Origin: Nannochloropsis salina CCMP1776
Lineage: Eukaryota; Sar; Eustigmatophyceae; Eustigmatales; Monodopsidaceae
Reading direction: 5' to 3'
NCBI GenBank assembly: GCA_004565275.1
Contig: SDOX01000017.1
Span: 229,898 to 293,897, forward strand
Length of the DNA stretch: 64,000 bases
Shown: positions 19,961 through 29,407 of the stretch, one piece after another
How the letters are laid out: the number at the start of each line of letters is the position of its first letter
How positions within the stretch are numbered: the stretch's first letter is position 1
Notes under the pieces: model-generated
What the model was told of the DNA's origin: nothing
What the model saw: the letters and a program-made list of their open reading frames with translations, nothing else
Databases searched by the model: none
Translations under genes and position numbers: made by a program

Positions 19961-21947
19961 TCAACGAGGCTCCCCCGCGTCCGCACCCACCATCTCGGTT
20001 TGACTTGCCCCCCCCAAGCCCAGCGCCAAGTAAACGTCGTGAGGCATGCTATCTCGAACCGTTCGGAACCAGCGCTCCGGCGAGACCATGCCCAGGTTCG
20101 AGGCTTTCTTGGTGTACACGCAGGCGTAGGTGGAAACCTGCTTCGCAAAGCGACTTTCCTGGAATCCAGACTCAAAAAGCTTGCCCCACACCCGGTGGAA
20201 CTTGTGGTGGTAGTCGGAGCAGCCCGCCTTGATAGTGTCGTCCAGCCGCTCGCCCGCCTCCTCCAGCTCTTGCAGTTGCCGCGACAGTTTCTTTAGCTCG
20301 GTAGAAGGCTCTGTCCTCGCCCCGCCCTGAGCGCCCTGCTTTTCCTCCCGGCGCAACACCTGAATTGACTTGTATAGAGAGTCCATCTCCTCGTCCATGA
20401 CCAGTCGTCGTCTGGAAGGGAGAGGAAGGGCAGGGAAAGCGTGGCAGGGAGGGCATGGTCAGTACCCCACCGCCAAGCGTCCTCAATCCCAGTGCCACCG
20501 AGACATGCCGCGTGCTTCTGGCACCGCCCGGCGCTCCCCCTACTCCACTCACCTTCTCAATTCTTGCAAGCCTGCGTCCAGGCCAGCGTACTGCTGCAAG
20601 GCCGCCACCTCCCCCGCCAGCTCCGGGATCACCAGACAGGTCCGCCAGCCCAGACTTCTCTTGCTCCTGAGGATGTCGCTGTACATGTGGTCGCCCACGT
20701 AGAGAACGTTGTCTCCCGAGGTGAGCTTGAGCATCTCCAACAAATGCTTCCAGTTCCCGCCCTGGAAGACCTTGCCCTGCGCCAAGAAGGCGTCCACGGG
20801 CCCCTCCACGCCGTCCACATTGCGCAAGGAACCGTCGGCGGGGGCGACCCGCATCATGTAGGCGGACCGATCCTCCAGAAAGGCCGGCTTCCGGCTTCCC
20901 ACGATCACGACCTCGAACAGGTCCAGCCAGTCTTGGTTGCGCGGGCCCTTGTTTCCGACCAAGAAATTCATCACCTGAAGGGGGGAGCACAGTAGGACTG
21001 AGAAATGGCACCGGCCGTCAAGCATGCACAAGGCGGTCAAACACCCTCCCTATCTCCCCTACACGCACCACATCCGTGTATTCCCACAGGCTGTTGGTGA
21101 CCAGGAAGGTCTTCCGCCCGCTCCCCCTGTATTGCTCGAGCATGGTCACCATGCCCGGATCAGGGACGATGTAGGCCCCCGGGTCCTCCGCCACTCGGTC
21201 CTTGATGACCCCGTCGCGGTGGCACAGGTCCACGCATTGGCGGATGTGCGAGTAGATGGCGGCGTAGGAGTGCTTGATCTCGCTCGGGTGCCGGTCCTTG
21301 TACTCGACCAGCTGGGCGAAGAGGTAGGCGTCCACGAGGAGGAAGAGAGTGTCGATGTTCACAAATGTGCTCTCGGTATATAACGGAATATTCTCAGAGC
21401 TGGCCATGTACAGGCTTTTTCGGACTGCGGACGGGAGGGGGGAGAAGCCGTGGTAGGCTTGTCGGACGTACTTATGCCTGTCCATCTTGATCACGTTCCC
21501 TCTCTCTTTGTCGATCACGAGTCCCCGCCGAAAGTACGTAGAATCATACTCGAAACTGGCCACGGCTTCAGGATATCGAAAGGTGTCGACAAGCTTCTGC
21601 TTGGCCCCGTCGTAGGCGAGCAGCTCGAAGGCCAGGTTGTACTGAGCGAGAGTATAGTCCATGTCGAACCCAATGGCCCGGATCTGCTGCATATTGATTT
21701 CCCGGTTACAAAAAACTTCTGTCTCACCGTCAAGCAAGTACTTGTCATCCCTGGGCGGACTGCCAGCTGACATTCGTAGTGAACCTACTGAGAAAATAGG
21801 AGGAGACGGTAGCTGCACCGACCTCCTCCCCAGCAACTGTGAGGCGCGGCATGGAGCCGTGAAGGCTTGTACGGCCAGTGATGCAATGCTGGACAACACC
21901 ATCACCAGAGTGAACTGCCACGACGCTTTTACGGGGAAGAGAGCCAT
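19961..21947 (-). CDS. HAD-family 5'-nucleotidase (cytosolic IMP/GMP-type fold) with plastid-type leader
   Basis: Exons 21069-21947, 20553-20974 and 19961-20411 make 583 residues; donors GTGCGT and GTGAGT, acceptors TTCAG and TTCCAG, phases agree. HAD motif I is GFDMDYTL (Asp95 nucleophile, Asp97). Motif II lies in KTFLVTNSLWEYTD, and motif III/IV in LYVGDHMYSDILRSKR. The C-terminal part, with KQVSTYACVYTKKASNLG, matches the PF05761 5'-nucleotidase family (NT5C2/NT5DC). The ATG at 21947 starts a signal peptide (LVMVLSSIASLAVQ) followed by A-F-T-A-P, very close to the ASAFAP consensus, so plastid targeting is likely. NT5C2 hydrolyses IMP/GMP; the NT5DC branch is poorly characterised, so the substrate here is open. 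A coiled segment (SRQLQELEEAGERLDD) lies in the last exon. Confidence 0.88.
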
Positions 21948-22340
21948 ACCTTTCCGGCTCTTTACCCTTTGAGGCCTGCCGGGCAGATCGAGAGAGTGGA
22001 GGAATCGCAAGTGAGGGGCCCGGGCGTGTGATATGCTCGATCCAAGCGAAGTTCGTCCCGTTGGGAGCAGACCACCCTCGAAGACATAGGTAGCCACACT
22101 TTCTCGTCCACCGACCCGTGTGACAGTGGCCTTCGAAAGCGGGTCAGCAAAGAAGGGCTAATCTTAAGAGGGAGATTCAAGACTCAAGAGTGCGTCGCTT
22201 CCCCTTCCTGCCTATCGCCCGCCCCCTTCACATGCTCGCCATTTTCTTCACTTCCATCCTACATACGTTCTGACCATTCCATCCCCACGCTACTTGTACC
22301 CACATGATTAAAATTAGAATTCAGACGCCGCGTCACAAAG
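21948..22340. promoter_or_regulatory. Divergent promoter region, 393 bp
   Basis: Between the outward-facing starts of the nucleotidase and the ubiquitin-like gene. A C/T-rich strip at about 22195-22290 precedes the + strand gene. No named element. Confidence 0.4.
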
Positions 22341-22826
22341 ATGCCGTTGTGCGACCATGTTTCATTGATCGGAGAGGAAGATAAGGCATGGGGGGAGACC
22401 CCAGGAGGAGGCTCACCCTTAACGAACAACTTGATAGTGCGTGGGCCTGGGGGACAGTGCTACCCTCTCAACGTGCAGGGCGACATGCGCGTCCAGGATC
22501 TCAAAGCCCAGGTTGCGACCGCGATAGGCGTGGCAGTCGAGGAGCAGTACCTTCTGCATCGGTGCAAGATTTTGCAAGACCATGAGGCGTTGGCCTCCTA
22601 CGACCTTGGCACACAGCACCACCTCTCCAAGGCTATGGCGATGTACCAAGTGCCCACAGTAGAAGTGGGAATTCGTCAGCGCGGTGGCTGTTTTATTGTC
22701 ACCTTCACCCTCCTTACCATTCTCTTTTTTGCGACACTCTGCGCGCCTTTGACGTGTGGGACTTCCCTGTGCCTATACCTGTTCCTGCTCCCGCCGGTCT
22801 TTATCCTGCCCTTCTTTTGCCTGTGA
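22341..22826 (+). CDS. Ubiquitin-like domain protein with C-terminal membrane hairpin
   Basis: 161 residues. Residues about 30-105 look like a ubiquitin fold: NNLIVRGPGGQCYPLNV (beta hairpin), MRVQDLKAQVATAIGV (helix, compare TIENVKAKIQ in ubiquitin), EEQYLLHRCKILQDHEALAS (compare QRLIFAGKQLEDGRTLSD) and a YDLGTQHHLSKAMAM strand. No Gly-Gly processing site follows. Instead two hydrophobic helices (about 117-135 and 143-160) end the protein, so it is probably a tail-anchored membrane ubiquitin-like protein, comparable in layout to TMUB or HERP proteins of ER-associated degradation. That role is inference. The product is short and very hydrophobic at its end, and no transcript evidence is available, so a chance frame cannot be fully excluded. 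Confidence 0.65.
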   Translation: MPLCDHVSLIGEEDKAWGETPGGGSPLTNNLIVRGPGGQCYPLNVQGDMRVQDLKAQVATAIGVAVEEQYLLHRCKILQDHEALASYDLGTQHHLSKAMAMYQVPTVEVGIRQRGGCFIVTFTLLTILFFATLCAPLTCGTSLCLYLFLLPPVFILPFFCL

Positions 22827-23426
22827 GGGGGAGTCCAGGTTGAAGTCGGGAAGCGACGGTATTTTTTTTCCTATCCTTGAGTTATTCATCAAATCCGAGC
22901 GCAGTGTTGAAGCGCCAGGACGGGTATAGGGAGGTTTGGGGTTCGGGCAGCATGGCAGAATGCGATGGACATTTTGTGGGGTAGCCAATTTTGAGGGGAC
23001 GGAAAGATCGTTTCAATGTTTTGATAGGCGTCTTAAAATCGTTTCAATGTTTTGATAGGTGTGTTTAGATTTTGGGGCTATTCTGGCTCTGCGAGGCTTA
23101 AGAAGAGCACGAGAGACAGGTAAAGAGGGAATTACGCAACCGTTTTTTTTAAAGACCTGGCGGCTGCCTGATGTATGCCTTCCTTGAATGTCTTCTCTAG
23201 ACTCCCAGTCCGAAATTCATACCACTAGCGTTCAAGGAGCGGTGTGGGACGGGGGGATTCGAGAGTTGTCAGCGGCGAGAACGACCATTCTCCTGAAGGG
23301 GGCGCCGGACCGAGTGAAAAAGAAAAGCGCAAGGACCGACCCTGCCGCGGGGCTCTCTTGTTTTCTTCGCAGATACTCTCGTACTTTTCAAACAGCTGCT
23401 CGTGGCCCTTCGCGAACCGGCAGCCC
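22827..23426. other. Convergent intergenic region, 600 bp
   Basis: Between the 3' ends of the ubiquitin-like gene (+) and the next minus-strand gene. Contains the 22-bp direct repeat listed separately. Open frames at 23188-23592 overlap the 3' part of the minus gene and lack any domain. Confidence 0.5.
23007..23059. repeat. 22-bp direct repeat, two copies
   Basis: The sequence ATCGTTTCAATGTTTTGATA followed by GG occurs at 23007-23028 and again, unchanged, at 23038-23059. It is noncoding and probably a small tandem duplication in a 3' flank. Confidence 0.9.
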
Positions 23427-24653
23427 TCACGCGTCGTCCTGCACCTCCACTATGGGCCGGCCCTCTCGCAGCCCCACGAAGCGCCGCACCGTGACGCGGC
23501 GCCTCTCCTCCGCCCGCCGTTGCGCCTTGGACATGAAGAGGAGCCTGAAGGGTTTCTGCCTCGGTGGGAGGAAACGGAAAGATCGAGGGTGAGCAGGAGG
23601 AAAGGTAGGCCGGGCAGTGGGGCGCGAAAGAGAGTAAGTGCCCGGAGCTCCAGGCATGACGTCGAGCCGTCTCCTCCCTTTATCCCTTACCGGGAGTTTC
23701 CGCACGAGCTCCTTCCTGTCTTTAGCATTGAAGAGCGCGGCCGTCGTGTCCACCACGCCGTTGTACCCCGCCTTCAGAAAGGCCGTGAGCCGGTATCGGA
23801 CCTCGTACTTCCTTTCCGCTTCCTGCGCCTCGCGCCACTTTTTGAGGGAGAGCGTCTGCAGGGCCTCCATCTTCTTCGTGACTGCGTACTTCCGGTCGAA
23901 GGCCTCCCACTTCTTTGCGTACACGTAGCTGAGTCGGCCCGTTCTGTACATAAAGACGAGCTGCCGGGTCTTGACGGCCACCTGCCAGCCCACCGCCCGG
24001 ATCACGTCGCTCACTGCCCCGCCCTCCTCCTCCCGGGCCAGGAAGCCCGCGCCCAGAGCACCGGTCAAGAACCCTACGAACCATAAGTTGGACGCCAAAG
24101 AGCGGCCAATGAGCAAGCCCAGTATCCCGAAGGCTCCGGCGGCTCCGACCGCAATGTCTACAGAGTCGATCTGGGCATCTGGGCCGACGTCATAATTGAT
24201 GACGATCATCTTGGCGCGACTTCTACCTCTGCCTTTGACTGCGATCGCACTTTCCAATCGCTTAACTTCTCGCTCAAGACTTTGTATCGTTCCTTCCATT
24301 CGCCGCATGCGGGCTAGCATATTTTTCTCTTCAACGTTTTCCGGGATGGTGGAGGTCGCGTGTAGGGGAGGTTCCGGCTGGGGTCTCTCTAATGTAGAGA
24401 CGGACGAGGAGACGGCAGTGGTGTTTCTCAAAAAGATGTCGGCACGAACGCCCCCCGTACTGTAAGGTCTCAAGCCGAGTTCTTTGTGGACAGGGCTCAG
24501 CCTGGCTATCGTGTTAACGGCGCACGGCCGCTGCAAAGGCAAGCAAGTTGAAGAATCATACCGCTTCCTTGCAGGAGTACTGCGCTTGGATAGAGTGATC
24601 GAGAAGGAAAAACCAGTGCTTACTAACGCACAAAGTATAACCAGAGAGGCCAT
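23427..24653 (-). CDS. Plastid-type membrane protein of unknown family
   Basis: 408 residues from ATG 24653; an upstream in-frame ATG at 24725 would add 24 residues, but 24653 places a signal peptide (ASLVILCALVSTGFSFS, TG/F junction) at the very start. After a low-complexity segment comes a short coiled coil (NMLARMRRMEGTIQSLEREV). Two close hydrophobic helices follow (AVGAAGAFGILGLLIG and LWFVGFLTGALGAGF), then a long basic, amphipathic region with AVTKKMEALQTLSLKKWREA. The leader and two membrane helices suggest a plastid membrane protein. I do not recognise the family. The stretch around 23590-23660 (Pro/Arg-rich) is less convincing as coding and may hide an intron. Confidence 0.7.
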   Translation of the reverse strand: MASLVILCALVSTGFSFSITLSKRSTPARKRYDSSTCLPLQRPCAVNTIARLSPVHKELGLRPYSTGGVRADIFLRNTTAVSSSVSTLERPQPEPPLHATSTIPENVEEKNMLARMRRMEGTIQSLEREVKRLESAIAVKGRGRSRAKMIVINYDVGPDAQIDSVDIAVGAAGAFGILGLLIGRSLASNLWFVGFLTGALGAGFLAREEEGGAVSDVIRAVGWQVAVKTRQLVFMYRTGRLSYVYAKKWEAFDRKYAVTKKMEALQTLSLKKWREAQEAERKYEVRYRLTAFLKAGYNGVVDTTAALFNAKDRKELVRKLPVRDKGRRRLDVMPGAPGTYSLSRPTARPTFPPAHPRSFRFLPPRQKPFRLLFMSKAQRRAEERRRVTVRRFVGLREGRPIVEVQDDA

Positions 24654-25240
24654 GATTCTTTCTAGAGGGGCCGCAGGGGTGCATCCCATCTTTTGTGACA
24701 ACGTGTATCGCTGTCTTCTTGCCATCCTCCTCCTCCGTCCCGGCTGCTGCCAGCGGCGATCAAGCTTGGAAAAGCGGCCGACGAAGCAGTCCTGAATGTA
24801 TTCCAGATTGTAACCAGGACGTTAATTACACGCCAGGTGAAGCCTGTTCGATCCCGCCCGTCCCCTGAAAAGCCATGGGCCAAGCCCGCCCGAGTAGGGG
24901 TGCGCGGCGATGCGTTACGAAAACTGGCGCCAAGGGCGAAGAAGCGAAGAGGCCAGCCAGGCCTACCACGCTACGACCTTGATGCACGTACCACACGCGG
25001 GCAGAGGTCCCGGCATCCGTGCAACTATTTGTCGTCAAAATTTACCAGTTCTAGCGTCGCATGGTTCATTTATTCATAGGCCCTCTTTCTCTTGCCCCTA
25101 TCCACAGGTTTGCCCCGTTAGGAACGGCCAAGCCCTCGTCGAAAGTGTTGTCTCGCTCGTTTCGTCCTTTTTGTCGCGTCGCGGGTCATCGTGCCTGACA
25201 ATTTGATCTACCCGCCCGGTCGTGAAACATCTCTTTGAAA
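24654..25240. promoter_or_regulatory. Divergent promoter region, 587 bp
   Basis: Between outward-facing starts of the unknown membrane protein and the AP2-like gene. Short overlapping frames only. The AP2-like ATG has the context TTTGAAAATGTCC. No named element. Confidence 0.4.
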
Positions 25241-27091
25241 ATGTCCTCTCACCAGCAGCAATTAGAGCAGCAGCGAGCGGCGGAGGCTTACTATAGGAAC
25301 ATGACTCCGGAGCAATATCAGGCTTATTATAACCAGTATTATGCTCAACAGCAGCAACACCAACAGTACCAGCAAGGAGGCTACGGCTATCCGCAAACGG
25401 CGGCTACCAGTGGTAATCGGAAGTCCCGTGGTGGCGTTGCCTCGGCCGCGGCAGCCGCGGATGCGTACCAGAAGTACTACCAAGACTACTATCAGCAATA
25501 TGGCGTGTATCCCGGCGGGGCGTACGGGCAAGGTCAGGCCGCCGTGGCTGGCGCCTCTGGCGCGACATACGGGGCCTCTGCGGGTGGATATCCGCATGGC
25601 GCCAGCTCACATTCCGGTGCAGCATCTTCTTCATACTATGAAGGATACACGGGCGGGGCGGGGCAGTCCTCGGTGGGGGGGTTGGACGCAGAGGGAGTGA
25701 AAAAACTGGTCGCCAAAAACGAACGCCTCATGGTCAAGATACTGGAGTGCGAGAAAGCGTTGGAAAAAACGGGTCCCATCCCTCGTCAAGACCTCTTGGA
25801 TCGAGTGAACAAATTTAAAGGTCGACTGCAGGCGCATCTGACCAAGATGGCCACCTGGATGGACAAGAGCAAGTACGAACGCAGCAGACGGTTCCAGCCA
25901 CAGAAAGCGACCTACCGCACGGTGGTGTTGGAGAACAAGATCCTTAAGGAACCGCGCGCGGCTGCCAACTCCTCCTTGGTCGCCGCCTCGGCGCCTGGAC
26001 AGGGGGCCCATCAGCGACAGGCTAGCGGCGGGCGGGCGGCCTCTGCCTCCTCCTTCTACCAAGCGGCCACTACCGCCACTCAGCCTTCGGCCGCCGCCGC
26101 GACAGCATCGACCGCAGCGGCCGCCACGACCCGCTCCCGGTATTCGGGCGTGTATTATGATGAGCGGGGGAGCGTCTGGAGCGCCTGGCTGACCCTGGCG
26201 GGGGGCCACAACAAGTGCCTTGGGTACTTTCGGCAGGAGATGGACGCGGTGGAGGCTCAGCAGCAGGCTATCAGTGAATATCGGACCACGGGGCAGATCA
26301 CGGGGCCTTTTAAAGGACAGTTGGGAGCATTGCCGGAGGGGGTGCAGCCGAGCAGCGTGCAGGAGCAACACATCAAGTCGGTCGCGGAGACCGCCAAGAA
26401 GCTCAAGGCGGAGAAGGCGCGCAAGAGACGGAAATCAGCTGCGGGGGGGGGAAGGGAGAGGGCGAGGAGAGCGAGTACGAGGGCTCGGGGGGGGAGCGGT
26501 AGGCGGGTCGGACTCGGAGAGGGAGGAGGAGCATGGGAGCGGGGGGTTGGGGATGGCGGGGGTGCATCAGGCGGCAACAAAAGGATATCAGTCAAGCAAG
26601 GCCAGGGGGTCGCGGCCTCGGCAGCGGCGTACGAGCAGTACCAGCGACAGGTGGCGCAGCAGCAAGGGGCGGGCGCGACAGGGGGCCCGGGCCAGCAACA
26701 GTGGACGCCCGAGGCCATCGCCAAGTACTACGAGGACATGGCCAAGGCCTATCCGGAGCACGCCGCCTACTATCAGCAGCAAGCCGCCGCGCACGTCCTC
26801 CAGCAGCAACAAATGGCAGCCGCTGCCGCTGCTGCGGCGGGCCGGGACAAGGGGCCCGGGACGGGTGAGCCGGCGGCCCTCTCCTCGCTCTACACGCAGC
26901 AACAACAGCAGCTCCTTCGTCAGCAGCAACAGTCATATCCAGGCGCGATGGGGGGACTCGGGGGCGCAGCCTCGGCGGAGTTGAAGGAGGGGGAGCGGAT
27001 CAAGGTGCGGGTGACGGTGAACGGGGCGGCGCTGAACCCGGAGCCCCATCCGCTCTATATCCGGAGGGGCATAGTGGCCACGGCCATGTAA
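25241..27091 (+). CDS. AP2/ERF-like domain protein with Gln/Tyr-rich prion-like regions
   Basis: 616 residues in one exon. Residues 1-60 are Gln/Tyr-rich (EQYQAYYNQYYAQQQQHQQY), then Gly/Tyr/Ser-rich. A helical region (about 148-230) contains VKKLVAKNERLMVKILECEK. At about 300-355 the segment SRYSGVYYDERGSVWSAWL, then KCLGYFRQEMDAVEAQQQAI, has the AP2 pattern (RYxGVxx...WxAxI...xLGxFxxxxEAAxAYD). A basic KRRK patch follows, then more Gln/Ala-rich sequence with (W)TPEAIAKYYEDMAKAYPE. A DNA-binding regulator with phase-separating tails is the simplest reading. Residues about 400-445 are Arg/Gly-rich and flanked by runs of 7-9 G; another frame there reads acidic (GEESEYEGSGG), so base-count errors in the G runs may have locally shifted the frame. 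Confidence 0.75.
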   Translation: MSSHQQQLEQQRAAEAYYRNMTPEQYQAYYNQYYAQQQQHQQYQQGGYGYPQTAATSGNRKSRGGVASAAAAADAYQKYYQDYYQQYGVYPGGAYGQGQAAVAGASGATYGASAGGYPHGASSHSGAASSSYYEGYTGGAGQSSVGGLDAEGVKKLVAKNERLMVKILECEKALEKTGPIPRQDLLDRVNKFKGRLQAHLTKMATWMDKSKYERSRRFQPQKATYRTVVLENKILKEPRAAANSSLVAASAPGQGAHQRQASGGRAASASSFYQAATTATQPSAAAATASTAAAATTRSRYSGVYYDERGSVWSAWLTLAGGHNKCLGYFRQEMDAVEAQQQAISEYRTTGQITGPFKGQLGALPEGVQPSSVQEQHIKSVAETAKKLKAEKARKRRKSAAGGGRERARRASTRARGGSGRRVGLGEGGGAWERGVGDGGGASGGNKRISVKQGQGVAASAAAYEQYQRQVAQQQGAGATGGPGQQQWTPEAIAKYYEDMAKAYPEHAAYYQQQAAAHVLQQQQMAAAAAAAAGRDKGPGTGEPAALSSLYTQQQQQLLRQQQQSYPGAMGGLGGAASAELKEGERIKVRVTVNGAALNPEPHPLYIRRGIVATAM

Positions 27092-27400
27092 GCAGAAGCG
27101 AAGGGGGCGTTTGAGCAAGGGCCAAGAAGGGAGGTGGTGGGGGAGTTGGCGGGTTGCCTCGCACCGGACGAGGGAGGACGGTCTGTGGGCGTGAAAGACG
27201 AACGAGGAGGCACTCGGTGAGCGTGCCAGCTCAATCGACATGACAAGCTATGAAATGAAAGGAAAGAGTTTTGCCTCGATCGAGGATTTGTGAGAGCATG
27301 AGGCCTTGAACGCCCGAGCGACAGGGGCCCTGCGAGGTTCGCGCACGTAGCATACAATTTATTCATTACTTTTATGTCCCTCCCGCGCCTGCACCGTCTC
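27092..27400. other. Convergent intergenic region, 309 bp
   Basis: Short gap between the 3' ends of the AP2-like gene (+) and the next minus-strand gene. Nothing recognisable. Confidence 0.5.
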
Positions 27401-29239
27401 TCACTCGACATCCTCGTTGTCTGGCATCTCCCACGGCCACCGAAAGCCGTCCCAGTCCACGCCCTCCCCCGCCTCCCGCTCCCTTCGGCCCCGTCCTCCG
27501 TCCCTCCTTCCCCCCTCCCCCGGGCCCCCCGCGCTCCCGGGGTTCTGCCAAACCCACGCGCCTGAACGATCGTTCGTGGCTTCCTCCTCCTGCTGGCCCA
27601 TGAATCTACGATCCACCCCCACGCCCGCACGAACCTCCGACCGCCGTTGCCGCCGGCGTTGCCGATTTAGTGACGGGGAGGAGGAGGGGGGGTAAGGGGG
27701 AGGGGGCACGGAGGAGCCGGTGTAACGGTTTACGCCCTCCGCCTTCTCCTCCCTCTCTTCCTGCGTATCCAGCGCGCGCCAATTCGCCTCCAACACCCCG
27801 TCCTCATTGCTCTCCCCTGACCATCTCCATCCCCCTGGCCGCGTCTCCTCCGGGTATCGTAAAGAGGGAAGAGAGGCGTCGCCGGATCCGCGTCCCCCCC
27901 CCCTCGATGCTCCCCTGCCTGTGCGTCTCCAGGTTTGGCGAGCGCGATCATATGCATAGTCCTCATCCTCATCCTCCGAAAGCCAGTCCTCCTCTTTTTC
28001 CTCCTCCTCTTCTCCCTCCCATCCCCTTCCCGTCCTCCCCCCTCGGCTCCCCGCCCCCCGCCCCCCCTTCTCCTCCACCTTAAGATAATCCCGAAAGAGC
28101 CCCAGGCGCCACCGGATCTCGTCCTGTAGAAGCTCTGCGGCCCAGGGTCCCGTGACCATCAGCCTCAGGTCCGCTTCCTGGCTGAGCAGGTACTTGAACT
28201 TGGACTCCCTCAAAAGGGGCCGGAGCAGGCGGCTCCCCCGCACCCGCTCCGCCACCAGGTCCAGCAAGAGGGGCAGCAGGCCTGGTTCTTGCTCGGCGAA
28301 GGTGGGGTCGAAGTCCTCAAACTCCCTGTCGTCATCGCGCTCCTCCCGCTGGCTCCTTCTCCCAAATCCCACGCGATACTCATGACCCACCCTCTCCCTC
28401 CCGGCCCCCGACTCGGAACCCCCTGCGCTCTCCCATGTCCTCTTCTTGTATTTCCCCTCCCTCCGCCGTCCCTGAACGCCCCCGCCCGCAATGGAGGATG
28501 GACTTGTGGGCACGTTCCTCGACTCAGCGCTCCTCACAGACCGCACTTCCTTCGTTGCTTTGCCCGGACGCTTTCCAGGGGCTCCCGCCCAGCCCGAGCT
28601 TTCTTCGTCATCCCTCTCCCGCCTCTGAGTTTCCTCATCTTCCAATGCCTCTTCCGCCCACGTGTCGTGCTCCTCTCCATAGGCAGCGTCTTTGTCTGGC
28701 TCAATATCCGTGTCCGAAGACAGCCATTCCTTGGGCAATTTACTCTCGGGCCGTCGAATGCCGCTCTCTACGATAATGCTCGCGATGTCCTCCGGCAGCT
28801 CCGTCGCTTCTTCTTGGGAATACCCCAGATCTACCAGCGGCTTTAGAGCCTGTGGAACCTCAAGCGTATCATTGCCAGTCGATTCTTCCACAACGATCTC
28901 GTCAGTAGCCGGTCTGACGGCCCTCAATGAATGATCCTGTTCACGACCTTCATTTCCGCCGATCACTGCCTGATACCAGTCAGCGTCTTTCTTCAAAGCC
29001 TCCTCCCGAGCTGCCGCCAACAATGTCTTATCAGGCACCACATCCAAGTTCCAACACTCCAAAGGGTCCGATCGTGCCTCCTCTTCGGTGGGAGAGCGGG
29101 TGGCATGCTGGGGGGTTGAGGACGCGCGAGAAGCCGGAGCCGGGACGAGGAAGGTGGTCTGTAGTCCGAAAGCCGAGCATCCTCCGTTGTTGGCTACCGT
29201 TGATACTCCTACCATCATCCAGAGTATCTGTGGCCACAT
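27401..29239 (-). CDS. Plastid-type protein of unknown family, acidic/disordered
   Basis: 612 residues, ATG at 29239. The N-terminus MWPQILWMMVGVSTVANNGG leads into CSAFGLQTTF, with an SA/F junction of the ASAF type, so import into the plastid is likely. One compact, ordered part (about 325-395) reads LLPLLLDLVAERVRGSRLLR, LLRESKFKYLLSQEADLRL and LLQDEIRWRLGLFRDYLKVE. The rest is highly charged and low in complexity (runs of Glu, Arg/Gly, Pro/Ser), and the C-terminal third is rich in Gly/Arg. No named domain recognised. Its start lies 168 bp from the divergent Obg gene, so the two may share a promoter. Confidence 0.7.
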   Translation of the reverse strand: MWPQILWMMVGVSTVANNGGCSAFGLQTTFLVPAPASRASSTPQHATRSPTEEEARSDPLECWNLDVVPDKTLLAAAREEALKKDADWYQAVIGGNEGREQDHSLRAVRPATDEIVVEESTGNDTLEVPQALKPLVDLGYSQEEATELPEDIASIIVESGIRRPESKLPKEWLSSDTDIEPDKDAAYGEEHDTWAEEALEDEETQRRERDDEESSGWAGAPGKRPGKATKEVRSVRSAESRNVPTSPSSIAGGGVQGRRREGKYKKRTWESAGGSESGAGRERVGHEYRVGFGRRSQREERDDDREFEDFDPTFAEQEPGLLPLLLDLVAERVRGSRLLRPLLRESKFKYLLSQEADLRLMVTGPWAAELLQDEIRWRLGLFRDYLKVEEKGGRGAGSRGGRTGRGWEGEEEEEKEEDWLSEDEDEDYAYDRARQTWRRTGRGASRGGGRGSGDASLPSLRYPEETRPGGWRWSGESNEDGVLEANWRALDTQEEREEKAEGVNRYTGSSVPPPPYPPSSSPSLNRQRRRQRRSEVRAGVGVDRRFMGQQEEEATNDRSGAWVWQNPGSAGGPGEGGRRDGGRGRREREAGEGVDWDGFRWPWEMPDNEDVE

Positions 29240-29407
29240 GACGCTGTATCATGTAAAGGTTTGGATGCAGATGAATGGAAAAGGTCGAGGTGACGTCTCG
29301 GTGATAGTAGGGGGGGGTATCGGGCGATGTGGAGATCGCTGCTTGAGGATATTATTTTCCTTCTAACCTCCTTTTTTCCCACGCCAAACACATAGGTAGA
29401 TGACAAA
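29240..29407. promoter_or_regulatory. Compact bidirectional promoter, 168 bp
   Basis: The shortest divergent spacing in the window, between the unknown plastid-type gene (-) and Obg (+). It contains a G8 run at 29310-29317 and a T/C-rich end. It must hold both promoters and 5' UTRs unless the leaders overlap. Confidence 0.55.
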
